Below are positions 1 through 7,833 of a stretch of DNA of 21,108 nt, piece by piece. The position numbers were made by a program, and so were the translations under genes. The DNA is from DATDRS01 sp035291605 (GTDB taxonomy: Bacteria; Chloroflexota; Anaerolineae; Anaerolineales; UBA6663), in assembly GCA_035291605.1 (NCBI GenBank), contig DATDRS010000061.1, positions 1 to 21,108 on the forward strand, read 5' to 3'. The first letter of the stretch is position 1. Each line of letters opens with the position of its first letter. Under the pieces are notes generated by a model that was given only the letters and a program-made list of their open reading frames with translations, was not told where the DNA came from and did not search any database.

Positions 1-32
1 AGAACAGTCAGGGCATGAAGATAGCGGGACAT
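1..32 (-). CDS. Start of a downstream gene, cut by window edge
   Basis: On the minus strand an ATG at 32-30 opens a frame reading MSRYLHALTV before the window ends. A strong Shine-Dalgarno AAGGAGG lies at 46-40, 7 nt before the ATG, which is why this is called a real start. It begins 22 nt after the stop of the large secreted protein upstream, so the two are probably cotranscribed. The spacer around the ribosome binding site resembles the leader of that upstream gene, which suggests a further member of a tandem family. Only ten codons are visible and the product cannot be named. Confidence 0.5.
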   Translation of the reverse strand, partial: MSRYLHALTV

Positions 33-54
33 GGCGATGCCTCCTTCTCGCTTC

Positions 55-2568
55 TCACCATACTCCCTCGGCATTACCCGCCTTCGCGTTCTGCAATGAC
101 AACTCGGTAAAGGATGTCAAGTCGCCATCCTCATCATAAACCTCCGCAATCACCGTTGTTCCAGGCGCCAAGTCAAAGCCGACTTCATGGAAATCTGCAT
201 ACCATGCCCCTGTGGCATCGGCAATCACAAACAAAGCCTCGCCGGGAGTTGGCAAGCGCACGACCGCGCCGACTTCAGCCGTTCCGGCAACGGTGTCAGC
301 CTCGACATCCACCGCATTGATTGACAGAACCGATACGATCAGACGCCGTGTTGTCACTCCATCCGTCAAGGTCACCTCGTCGCCCGGCTTCAAGTCATAA
401 ACGCCCGCAAACTCGAACCACACCGAGCCAATGTCCGGATCAACCTCCCCGGACATATCCATCTCGAGATCAGGCTGTTCAGGTGTAGACGGATCGTCAA
501 TGGCTAGGTGTAATACAGCGTCCTGCGGCCAGTTCCAACCATCAACCGACTCCCACACCAGGTGCGCTCGCAGCCAGGGGCTGGGGACGAAGAAGGCATT
601 CGCCACCCAGTGACCATCCGGGCCGAAGTAGCCCACCCCCACATCCTGCCCAGGTCGAATATCCCACTCTCCTGCCCAGGAGCAGGAATAGGGATCGACG
701 CCATCCGGTTGGACAGTGTCGAACTTCATTTCAGTCGGATCGGGCGCGCCCCAGGGGAAGCACTCCACATTCACCTCGCTGGAGAACCATGAGGCATTGA
801 TCGTGCCCCGGATGGTGTCGGCGTCTAGGTCAATCTCGCCGCTAATCTCCCCAATCTGCACCTGAGCGGTTTGTCCGCTGTCCACCTGGCCGTATACCCA
901 ATCATATGGCTGGATGTCGGGTGGGGCAGGAACCCAATCCTCCGGTCGCGTCTGGAAGCCGGTTTGCCCATCCCAGAAGTCCTTCGGTTCGGTGACCAAT
1001 TCGGCCGTCGCTTTGACGTTGCCTTCGCTGTCGGTGACTGTGATCCACACCGTGTGCCCGGCTTCGTAGAAGCTCTCTACCCAGTCATGACCATAATTGA
1101 CGCGCAAATCCAGCCTGGGGATCTGAGGAATCTGGAAGGCATTCGCCACCCAGTGACCATCCGGGCCGAAGTAGCCCACGCCCACATCCTGCCCAGGTTG
1201 GATATCCCACTCGCCTGCCCAGGAGCAGGAGTATGAATCGCCGCCATCGGGTTGGACAGAATCAAACTTCATGCCAGTTTGCGGCTCGGGCGCGCCCCAG
1301 GGGAAGCACTCCACGTTCACCTCGTCGGAGAACCAGCGGGCAGCAATCGTGCCCTGGACGCTATCAGCCTCGAGATCAATCGCCCCGCTGATGTCGCCAA
1401 TCTGCACCTGGGCGCTTACCCCGTTGTCCACCCATCCAAACACCCAGTCATTGGGCTGGATGTCAGGCGGGCTGGGAACCCAAGCTTCTGGATTTGTCGT
1501 GAAGCCTGTTTCCCCACCCCAGAAGTCCTTCGGTTCGGTGACCAATTCGGCGGTCGCTTTGACGTTGCCTTCGCTGTCGGCGACTGTGATAGACACCATG
1601 TGCCCGGCTTCGTAGAAGCTCTCCACCCAGTCATGGCCGTAATTGACGCGCAGATCCAACCTGGGGACGTAGAAGACCACTCTTGTCAGGTCGCTATCTT
1701 CATCCGACTGTGATGCCAGGCCTGGGATGCCGGGCGTCAGTCCCTCCACAGTTGCCATCCAGTTTCCATCCTGGCCTGCGGTTATAGAGAAAATCTCGGG
1801 GAGGTACTCAATAATCACCTCGCTACCAGGTTCGGCGGTGCCGGAGACGGTGTACGCCGGTAGGTTGATATCCGTGATTTCCAGGGTGGTGACGATGAGG
1901 TCATTGGCAGTTTTCCCGTCGGTCATCCATAGGTGATCGCCTGCCTTCAGATCGTAGCCCACAGCAAACTGTACCCAGGCGTTATACGGATCCCATTCAG
2001 GATAACTTGCCACTGTGGTGTCCCCATACAGAAGCGACCCGTCCGGATCAAAGATACGCAAGCTGACGATAGTCCCCTCCTCAAAACCCCAGCCCTCAAC
2101 CCAATCCTCATCAGGGTGGGCGATGATCTGTCTTGAGGCCCAGGGCAGCGGTTGACCGGGCCGGTGCCAGGTCATGATCACGGGATCAGGATACAGGTAA
2201 GCAATTGCATCCATGAGCGGATCGTAGCGCCAGGTAACATGAAAATCCAGTGTCGCGCCGGTCGTAAAGCATGTGAGGTGGAGTTCGGCCTCGAGGAGAT
2301 TTGCATCCCCCTCATTGAGCCACCCTGTTCCATTGATGACGCCGGCCTCCCTGTTGCAGAAGCTGAGGTAGCTTTCCGTCCAGGTAATGTTGAAAGGCGC
2401 GCCAGGGCGGCCTCCTCCAATGCTGAGACGGATGTCGCTGCCATCCAGGTCAGTGGCCTGCCATTCTCCGACGAAAGGAGAAGGGGGGGCGGCGTAGGCG
2501 GCTATCGGGAATGCGAAGAGGGCCACGATAGTGAGGAGCGACAGGTAGAAGTGAATTCTGGTTTTCAT
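55..2568 (-). CDS. Large secreted protein with repeated beta-type modules
   Basis: This 837-residue protein has a clear signal peptide (residues 1-26: Lys/Arg, hydrophobic core, AYA cleavage box), so it is exported. The start is fixed by AGGAGG 6 nt upstream (2580-2575). After an N-terminal domain (about 27-148, starting FVGEWQATD) the rest is modular. An A-type module (about 150-300, with YDLKAGD and TDGKT motifs and a VSGTAEPGSEV strand) is followed by two near-identical B modules (302-483 and 484-about 660, each starting PRLDLRVNYGHDW). A second A-type module closes the protein (YDLKPGD, TDGVT, VAGTAEVGAVV). The A modules look like bacterial immunoglobulin-like or carbohydrate-surface folds, but I recognise no named family. 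There is no catalytic motif, lipobox or sorting signal. A surface or extracellular binding role is inference. Confidence 0.85.
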   Translation of the reverse strand: MKTRIHFYLSLLTIVALFAFPIAAYAAPPSPFVGEWQATDLDGSDIRLSIGGGRPGAPFNITWTESYLSFCNREAGVINGTGWLNEGDANLLEAELHLTCFTTGATLDFHVTWRYDPLMDAIAYLYPDPVIMTWHRPGQPLPWASRQIIAHPDEDWVEGWGFEEGTIVSLRIFDPDGSLLYGDTTVASYPEWDPYNAWVQFAVGYDLKAGDHLWMTDGKTANDLIVTTLEITDINLPAYTVSGTAEPGSEVIIEYLPEIFSITAGQDGNWMATVEGLTPGIPGLASQSDEDSDLTRVVFYVPRLDLRVNYGHDWVESFYEAGHMVSITVADSEGNVKATAELVTEPKDFWGGETGFTTNPEAWVPSPPDIQPNDWVFGWVDNGVSAQVQIGDISGAIDLEADSVQGTIAARWFSDEVNVECFPWGAPEPQTGMKFDSVQPDGGDSYSCSWAGEWDIQPGQDVGVGYFGPDGHWVANAFQIPQIPRLDLRVNYGHDWVESFYEAGHTVWITVTDSEGNVKATAELVTEPKDFWDGQTGFQTRPEDWVPAPPDIQPYDWVYGQVDSGQTAQVQIGEISGEIDLDADTIRGTINASWFSSEVNVECFPWGAPDPTEMKFDTVQPDGVDPYSCSWAGEWDIRPGQDVGVGYFGPDGHWVANAFFVPSPWLRAHLVWESVDGWNWPQDAVLHLAIDDPSTPEQPDLEMDMSGEVDPDIGSVWFEFAGVYDLKPGDEVTLTDGVTTRRLIVSVLSINAVDVEADTVAGTAEVGAVVRLPTPGEALFVIADATGAWYADFHEVGFDLAPGTTVIAEVYDEDGDLTSFTELSLQNAKAGNAEGVW
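57..113. repeat. Direct repeat copy 1 (end of secreted-protein gene)
   Basis: This 57-bp segment covers the last codons and stop of the large secreted protein. It is matched by 2593-2649, in the same orientation, upstream of the gene's own start, with scattered substitutions. The similarity continues across the stop into the ribosome-binding region that follows each copy. Confidence 0.8.
574..1665 (-). repeat. Two tandem 546-bp repeats encoding the B modules
   Basis: Two adjacent in-frame units with a 546-nt (182-residue) period cover residues 302-483 and 484-665 of the secreted protein. The protein repeats differ at only a few dozen positions and long nucleotide stretches are identical, for example the part encoding TAELVTEPKDFW. 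The second unit lacks one residue before MKFD. This indicates a recent internal duplication or continuing gene conversion. Confidence 0.9.
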
Positions 2569-2592
2569 CTTGAGCCTCCTTGCTCAATTCCC

Positions 2593-2649
2593 ACCATACT
2601 CCCTCTCCATTACCTGCCTTCGCGCTCTGCAATGACAATCCGGTAGAAC
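2593..2649. repeat. Direct repeat copy 2 (relic of an upstream paralog's end)
   Basis: On the minus strand this segment still reads SLQSAKAGNGEGVW, against SLQNAKAGNAEGVW at the true C-terminus of the neighbouring gene. The stop TGA of copy 1 is TGG here, so the relic frame runs on into the leader and the start of the secreted-protein gene in a different frame. No coding similarity is visible beyond about 2649, so only the last 15-20 codons of the former paralog remain. Confidence 0.7.
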
Positions 2650-2653
2650 CGTG

Positions 2654-2667
2654 TTACCGATTGGTAA
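2654..2667. promoter_or_regulatory. Possible operator palindrome upstream of the two-component operon
   Basis: TTACC-GATT-GGTAA is a perfect 5-bp inverted repeat ending 7 bp before the -35 box of the two-component operon. An overlapping ATTGG...CCAAT pair reaches into the -35 box itself. The position suits a regulator-binding site, perhaps autoregulation, but that is inference from spacing only. Confidence 0.3.
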
Positions 2668-2674
2668 TGTCCAA

Positions 2675-2704
2675 TTGACAGCCAAAGGAGCAAAGCCCTA
2701 TACT
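2675..2704 (+). promoter_or_regulatory. Sigma70-type promoter of the two-component operon
   Basis: TTGACA at 2675-2680 and TATACT at 2699-2704 are separated by 18 bp. The predicted transcript starts near 2711, leaving about 20 nt before the ATG at 2732. This rules out the longer GTG-initiated frame from 2651, which starts upstream of the promoter. Confidence 0.65.
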
Positions 2705-2731
2705 GGCGGAAAAGCCTGTTTTGACTTCAAT

Positions 2732-3448
2732 ATGCCTGACCGCGCCGACCCCCTCATCCTCCTCGCCGACGACGAAGACGCCATCCGCGCCGGGCTGGCC
2801 GCGGCGCTCCAACGCGCCCGCTTCCGCATCGTCGAAGCGCGCGACGGGCGCGAGGCGCTGAAGATGGTGGAAGCGCGCCAGCCGGATGTGATCGTCCTCG
2901 ACATCCTCATGCCCGAACTTGACGGGCGCGAGGTCTGCCGCCGCCTGCGCCAGGCGCAGAATTGGACGCCCGTCATCATGCTCACGCAGATCAGCGCCAC
3001 GGGCGAGAAAATCTCCAGCCTCGAAGAGGGCGCGGATGACTACCTCAACAAGCCTTTCGATTCTTACGAACTCATCGCCCGCATTCGCGCGTTGCTGCGC
3101 CGGCAGGCCGTTGCGGGCCGCCCGGCGCCGCTCGCCAGCGTCCTCGTCAGCGGGCCGCTGAAGTTGGAGCGCGAGACTCAGCGCGTGTGGCTCTCCGGGC
3201 GCGAAATCCCTCTCTCCAACAAGGCCTTCGGCGTGCTCGCGCACCTCATGAGCCGCCCAGATGTGGTCGTCTCACGCGAGCAGTTGTTGGATCAGGTGTG
3301 GGGTTGGGAAGACCCGGCAGGGATGCGGACGGTGGACGTGCGCATCGCCGAAATCCGCCGCAAGCTGGGCGACGAGCATCAGTTCATCGAAACCGTGCCT
3401 GGGGAAGGTTATCGTTTCGTCGGGCCGGTCAAAACCGATAGGACATGA
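2732..3448 (+). CDS. OmpR/PhoB-family response regulator
   Basis: This 238-residue DNA-binding response regulator has an N-terminal receiver domain (about 5-122) with the acidic pair in LLADDED (D13, D14), phospho-acceptor D57 in IVLDILMP, T85 and K107 in YLNKPF. A C-terminal winged helix (about 138-237) carries the family pattern of LSNKAFGVLAHLM, DVRIAEIRRKLG and the terminal GEGYRF wing. It should be phosphorylated by the kinase encoded next and bind direct-repeat promoter sites. The ATG at 2732 is chosen because a strong promoter lies just upstream; the Shine-Dalgarno is poor. Its stop overlaps the kinase start as ATGA, so the pair is translationally coupled. Confidence 0.95.
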   Translation: MPDRADPLILLADDEDAIRAGLAAALQRARFRIVEARDGREALKMVEARQPDVIVLDILMPELDGREVCRRLRQAQNWTPVIMLTQISATGEKISSLEEGADDYLNKPFDSYELIARIRALLRRQAVAGRPAPLASVLVSGPLKLERETQRVWLSGREIPLSNKAFGVLAHLMSRPDVVVSREQLLDQVWGWEDPAGMRTVDVRIAEIRRKLGDEHQFIETVPGEGYRFVGPVKTDRT

Positions 3449-4341
3449 CTCGCTGGCTCGGCTGGTTCGGCCTGGGAATACTGGTCACGGGCGTCTTCGC
3501 CGCCTTCCTGGCGCGCCTCTGGCTCCCGGCGCGTCTCCTCCAATTTGGCTTCGGCGCCGACCCCGCCGTGACGATCCTCGTCGTCGCATTGCTCCTCGCG
3601 CTGGTCTTGCTTTCCATCAGCGCCTACTCGCATTGGCAGACCACGCGCACCCAACACGCGCTCGCCGCGCAGGCGGAGTCGCTCGAAACCGAGCGCCGCC
3701 GTTTCATCCAGCGCCTCGACCACGAGCTCAAGAACCCGCTCACCGCCATTCAAGTCCAGCTCGACAACTTGCAAGAACTTGGCGGGGATGACGCCCAGGC
3801 TCTCGCCCGCCTCCGCGAGCAGGCCGACCGTCTTGCTGCCATCACCCGCGGCCTCCGCCGCCTCGCCGACCTCGAAACCCGCCAGCTCGAAATCGAGCGC
3901 GTAGACATCGGCGAACTGCTCGAAGAGGTCGTGGAACTTCTGCAGGCCCCGGCGCGCATCACGCTCGACGTTCAGCGCGTTCCCTGGCCTATCCCGCCTG
4001 TCAACGGCGACCGCGAACTCCTCCTCATCGTCTTCCGCAATCTCGTGGACAACGCCCTCAAGTATTCCACCGCCCCTGTGCGAGTCCACGCCCGGCACAC
4101 GGCGGGCGCGCTCGTCGTCGAGGTCGTTGACGCCGGGCGCGGCATTGCGCCGCACGAACTGCCTTTCGTCGCCGAAGAGTTCTACCGCGGCTTCAACACG
4201 CGCGACGTCGCCGGCGCGGGTCTCGGCCTTTCAATCGTCCAGCGCATCCTCGAGCGCCACGGCGGCAAACTCGACCTCCTCAGTCGCCCTGGTCAGGGCA
4301 CTATCGCCACGGTGCAACTCCCCTATGATCAGGCGCGCTAG
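3445..4341 (+). CDS. Short-loop membrane sensor histidine kinase
   Basis: This 298-residue kinase has two transmembrane segments (about 8-29 and 41-60) joined by only about 11 residues, so there is no real extracytoplasmic sensor domain and no clear HAMP. HisKA carries the phospho-accepting H93 in LDHELKNPLT. The HATPase domain shows the N box (FRNLVDNALKYS, N199 and N203), the G1 box DAGRGI (D229) and the G2 box GAGLGLSI (257-264). This layout fits intramembrane-sensing kinases, which usually rely on a partner membrane protein. It starts inside the stop of the response regulator (ATGA), and its end overlaps the start of the PD40 gene by 17 nt. It should phosphorylate the regulator encoded upstream. 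Confidence 0.95.
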   Translation: MTRWLGWFGLGILVTGVFAAFLARLWLPARLLQFGFGADPAVTILVVALLLALVLLSISAYSHWQTTRTQHALAAQAESLETERRRFIQRLDHELKNPLTAIQVQLDNLQELGGDDAQALARLREQADRLAAITRGLRRLADLETRQLEIERVDIGELLEEVVELLQAPARITLDVQRVPWPIPPVNGDRELLLIVFRNLVDNALKYSTAPVRVHARHTAGALVVEVVDAGRGIAPHELPFVAEEFYRGFNTRDVAGAGLGLSIVQRILERHGGKLDLLSRPGQGTIATVQLPYDQAR

Positions 4342-5434
4342 AGCCGGCGCCGCGCTCTTCACCCTGGGCGGCCTGGCGCTCCTGAGCCTTTTTGTTTTAG
4401 GGACGGGACGCCTTTACCTGACTCTTGCCCTCGTCACGGTTACCCCGGCCCAACTGGCGCGCCTGCCCACGCCTGACCCGGTTTCGCCCACCCGCGCGGC
4501 CTCGCCGACCTCGACGGCGACTCCCACTTCGTCGCCTACTTCCACTCCCGCGCCCCCGCCCACCCGCACCCCGGCGCCTTCTCCCACCCTTACTCTCTTT
4601 CCTCCTCTCCCCACCTCGGCTACTCCCCTCGGCGGCGGCACAGGCGTCATTGCCTTCGTCTCGGAGAGGGACGGCAATCCTGAAATCTATCGCATGGCCC
4701 TGTCTGGCTCAGACCTGACACGCCTGACTTTCACCGAGCCTGCCGACAGCAGCCCCGTTTGGTCACCTGATGGCCTTTGGATCGTTTTCTGGTCGGAGCG
4801 GGATGGATTGCCGGATATTCACCTGATGACCGCCGATGGCGCCCGCCGACAACGCCTGACGACCGACCCCGGCTACGACGAATTCCCGAGTTGGTCGCCG
4901 GATGGCGAGTGGATTATTTTCGATTCCAACCGGACCGGGCAGTTTCAGCTCTATCAGATGCGCAGGGATGGTTCTGGCCTGCAAAGGTTGACGGATGTCC
5001 TCGCCGACGATGCTGTTGCCAATTGGTCGCCAAACGGGCCTATGGTCGTCTTTGAATCCAAGCGCGAAAGCGAGCAGTATCAGATCTTTACGACGAACCT
5101 GGACGGCTCTAACCTGATGCGCTTGACGCATACGACGGCGCGCAATGTCCGGCCCGATTGGTCGCCGGATGGGCGACGAATTGCCTTCGTCTCCGAGCGC
5201 GACGGGCGCAGTGAAATCTACGTGATGAACGCCGACGGGACCGACCAGCGTCGTTTGACGTTCAATCTGGGCGCCGTGCGCTCCCCGCGCTGGTCGCCGG
5301 ATGGAGAGCTTATTCTCTTTGCCTCCAACTTCACGGGGAACTACGACCTCTACCTCATTCGCGCTGACGGCTCGGCCATTTACCGGCTCACCGACCACGC
5401 CGCCGACGACTATGCCGGCGATTGGCAGCCGTGA
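4325..5434 (+). CDS. Membrane-anchored PD40 (TolB-like) beta-propeller protein
   Basis: This 369-residue protein begins with an uncleaved-looking hydrophobic segment (about 8-37). A Pro/Thr/Ser-rich linker follows (about 48-97), then six PD40 repeats of about 45 residues, each with the SERDG, RLT and W-S-P-D-G pattern. It probably forms a six-bladed beta-propeller outside the membrane. The longer open frame from 4127 is rejected because it lies inside the kinase and reads as low-complexity shadow. The ATG at 4325 overlaps the kinase end by 17 nt, so this is the third gene of the operon. It lacks the TolB N-terminal domain and the Tol-Pal context, so it is not TolB itself. Acting as sensor or effector partner of the short-loop kinase is inference. 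Confidence 0.85.
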   Translation: MIRRARAGAALFTLGGLALLSLFVLGTGRLYLTLALVTVTPAQLARLPTPDPVSPTRAASPTSTATPTSSPTSTPAPPPTRTPAPSPTLTLFPPLPTSATPLGGGTGVIAFVSERDGNPEIYRMALSGSDLTRLTFTEPADSSPVWSPDGLWIVFWSERDGLPDIHLMTADGARRQRLTTDPGYDEFPSWSPDGEWIIFDSNRTGQFQLYQMRRDGSGLQRLTDVLADDAVANWSPNGPMVVFESKRESEQYQIFTTNLDGSNLMRLTHTTARNVRPDWSPDGRRIAFVSERDGRSEIYVMNADGTDQRRLTFNLGAVRSPRWSPDGELILFASNFTGNYDLYLIRADGSAIYRLTDHAADDYAGDWQP

Positions 5435-5566
5435 GACAGGGCGCGACGCTTCTGCCGAGCGTGCAGGCAGACCGATGCGGCATCCAAAACGGCGTTGGTC
5501 TCTGGCGCGATTGTGGTAGAGTCAGGGCCTGTGCTGAAAGCGCCCGGGGCCGGATTTGCTTAAATC
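5435..5566. other. Intergenic region without recognisable gene
   Basis: These 132 bp between the PD40 gene and the tRNA terminator hairpin hold no convincing frame and no T-tract terminator for the upstream operon. A short CTGCC...GGCAG pair near 5452-5475 is too weak to call. Confidence 0.4.
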
Positions 5567-5597
5567 AACACGGCTAGCCATCCAGGCTAGCCGTGTT
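5567..5597 (-). terminator. Terminator-like hairpin after tRNA-Pro
   Basis: A perfect 13-bp stem AACACGGCTAGCC / GGCTAGCCGTGTT with a 5-nt loop lies 6 nt beyond the 3' end of the tRNA on the minus strand. The downstream tract (GATTTAAG) is only weakly T-rich, so termination is likely but not textbook. It could also affect read-through from the plus-strand PD40 gene. Confidence 0.6.
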
Positions 5598-5602
5598 ACC
5601 TG

Positions 5603-5677
5603 TCGGGGCGGGCAGATTTGAACTGCCGACCTCACGGTCCCGAACCGTGCGCTCTAGCCGAGCTGAGCCACGCCCCG
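5603..5677 (-). tRNA. tRNA-Pro, anticodon CGG
   Basis: The 75-nt minus-strand sequence folds into a full cloverleaf. It has a 7-bp acceptor CGGGGCG/CGCCCCG, D stem GCTC/GAGC, anticodon stem CACGG/CCGTG around loop TTCGGGA, and T stem GGCAG/CTGCC with loop TTCAAAT. Anticodon CGG (plus-strand positions 5640-5642) reads CCG proline codons. The C1 start and A discriminator fit bacterial tRNA-Pro. CCA is not encoded and must be added afterwards. Confidence 0.97.
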
Positions 5678-5687
5678 TAACGGGGGC

Positions 5688-5716
5688 ATTGTAGCAGAGA
5701 GGATTTGATTCTACAA
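5688..5716 (-). promoter_or_regulatory. Probable promoter of tRNA-Pro
   Basis: On the minus strand TTGTAG (5716-5711) and TACAAT (5693-5688) are separated by 17 bp, placing transcription start a few bases before the mature tRNA 5' end at 5677. The -35 box lies within 5 bp of the start codon of the divergent transporter gene at 5721. Confidence 0.5.
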
Positions 5717-5720
5717 GGCG

Positions 5721-6587
5721 ATGACGCTTTCGAATTTTTTGCTGATATTAGGCTCGGCCTGCATTCATGTGGTGGCGCATGTCGCCCTAAAACGGACACA
5801 AGACCGGACGGCCTTCATCTGGTGGGTCTTGCTTTGGGGGAGTGTCGTGTTCTCACCCGTGTTGATCTTCGGCTGGCGCACTATACCGCCGCTGGGTTGG
5901 GCGGTGATGTTTTTCAGCGCGATTTTCGAGGCCGGTTACTTTGCGGCTATCGCTAAAGCCTATGAAACCGGCGACCTCTCGGTCATCTATCCACTGGCGC
6001 GCGGCACGGCGCCGCTCCTCACGCTGGTCTGGTCTACCCTGTTTTTGCGCGAGACGCACCGCTGGGGCGGGGTGGCCGGCATCGCTTTAATCGCCGTCGG
6101 CCTGTACGTGATCAATCTCCCCCGGTTGGGCGCGCGGCTCGAACCCTTCCGTGAACTGAACCAGCCCGGCCCGCGCTGGGCCTTATTGGCGGGCCTGTGC
6201 ATCTCGGGCTATACGACGATTGACAAATTCGGCATCAGCCTGGTCGAGCCGTTGCTCTACACCTACCTGGCTCTGTGCATGACCGTGGGGCTGCTCACCC
6301 CCGGCACGCTGCGCACGGTGGGGTGGGGCGGTTTGCAGATCGAGCTGGGCTATTCGCGTTTCAACAGCGTGGTCGCCGGCTTCACGACGCTGGCGGCTTA
6401 TGCGATCGTTTTGTACGCGATGCAGAACGGGACGCCCGCCAGCTATGCTGGAGCAGTCCGCGAGGTGAGTGTGGTGCTCGGCGCGGCCATCGGCATTTTC
6501 GTGCTGAAAGAAAAAGGCACGGCGATGCGGCTGGCGGGCGCGCTGCTGGTCGCCGGCGGCGTGATCGCCATAAAGTTCCTCGGCTGA
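5721..6587 (+). CDS. EamA/DMT-family membrane transporter
   Basis: This 288-residue, very hydrophobic protein has the two-fold EamA architecture, about ten transmembrane helices in two homologous halves. The first half ends with GDLSVIYPLARGTAPLLT and an LRE helix end. The second repeats this as TPASYAGAVREVSVVLG and VLKEKGT. Family members export or import small metabolites and sugars; the substrate cannot be read from sequence. The ATG at 5721 is the first usable start, since the upstream in-frame codon is a stop at 5706. The ribosome binding site is poor: AAGG is only 2 nt away and GAGAGG is about 18 nt away. It lies divergent to tRNA-Pro, and a TATAAT box just after its stop suggests the next operon is separately transcribed. 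Confidence 0.85.
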   Translation: MTLSNFLLILGSACIHVVAHVALKRTQDRTAFIWWVLLWGSVVFSPVLIFGWRTIPPLGWAVMFFSAIFEAGYFAAIAKAYETGDLSVIYPLARGTAPLLTLVWSTLFLRETHRWGGVAGIALIAVGLYVINLPRLGARLEPFRELNQPGPRWALLAGLCISGYTTIDKFGISLVEPLLYTYLALCMTVGLLTPGTLRTVGWGGLQIELGYSRFNSVVAGFTTLAAYAIVLYAMQNGTPASYAGAVREVSVVLGAAIGIFVLKEKGTAMRLAGALLVAGGVIAIKFLG

Positions 6588-6591
6588 CGTG

Positions 6592-6597
6592 TATAAT
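6592..6597 (+). promoter_or_regulatory. -10 box (TATAAT) for the inositol lipid operon
   Basis: A perfect TATAAT lies 4 bp after the transporter stop. At 17-bp spacing the -35 position holds CATAAA, a poor match, so the promoter may be activated or weak. It would give a leader of about 75 nt that contains the nested palindrome at 6618-6649. Confidence 0.45.
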
Positions 6598-6617
6598 AGG
6601 CGCTGGTGTGTCTTCTT

Positions 6618-6649
6618 GACCTGACAGGTTTCTGAAGACCTGTCAGGTC
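6618..6649. repeat. Nested palindrome (12-bp arms) in the ino1 leader
   Basis: Arms GACCTGACAGGT (6618-6629) and ACCTGTCAGGTC (6638-6649) are perfect inverted complements around an 8-nt loop. Each arm also contains ACCTG-N-CAGGT, a palindrome of its own. The segment lies between the -10 box and the start codon and has no T tract after it. It resembles a dispersed REP-like element more than a terminator. Confidence 0.7.
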
Positions 6650-6676
6650 TCATGATTGAATAGTGGGAGGTCGTCG

Positions 6677-7759
<1,083 letters not shown>

Positions 7760-7833
7760 CCCGGATCGCCGGAATGCGCGGAGACGGGGCGGCACATCCG
7801 CCGGTTCTGCCGATCCGTTCTTGAGGAGATGGT

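Noticed and set aside
574..1665. CRISPR-like or VNTR array
   Set aside because: There are only two long coding units with no spacers; no short regularly spaced repeats occur anywhere in the window.
4127..4324. 66-residue N-terminal extension of the PD40 protein
   Set aside because: It lies within the kinase HATPase coding region and reads as Ser/Ala/Arg low complexity; the hydrophobic anchor begins after ATG 4325.
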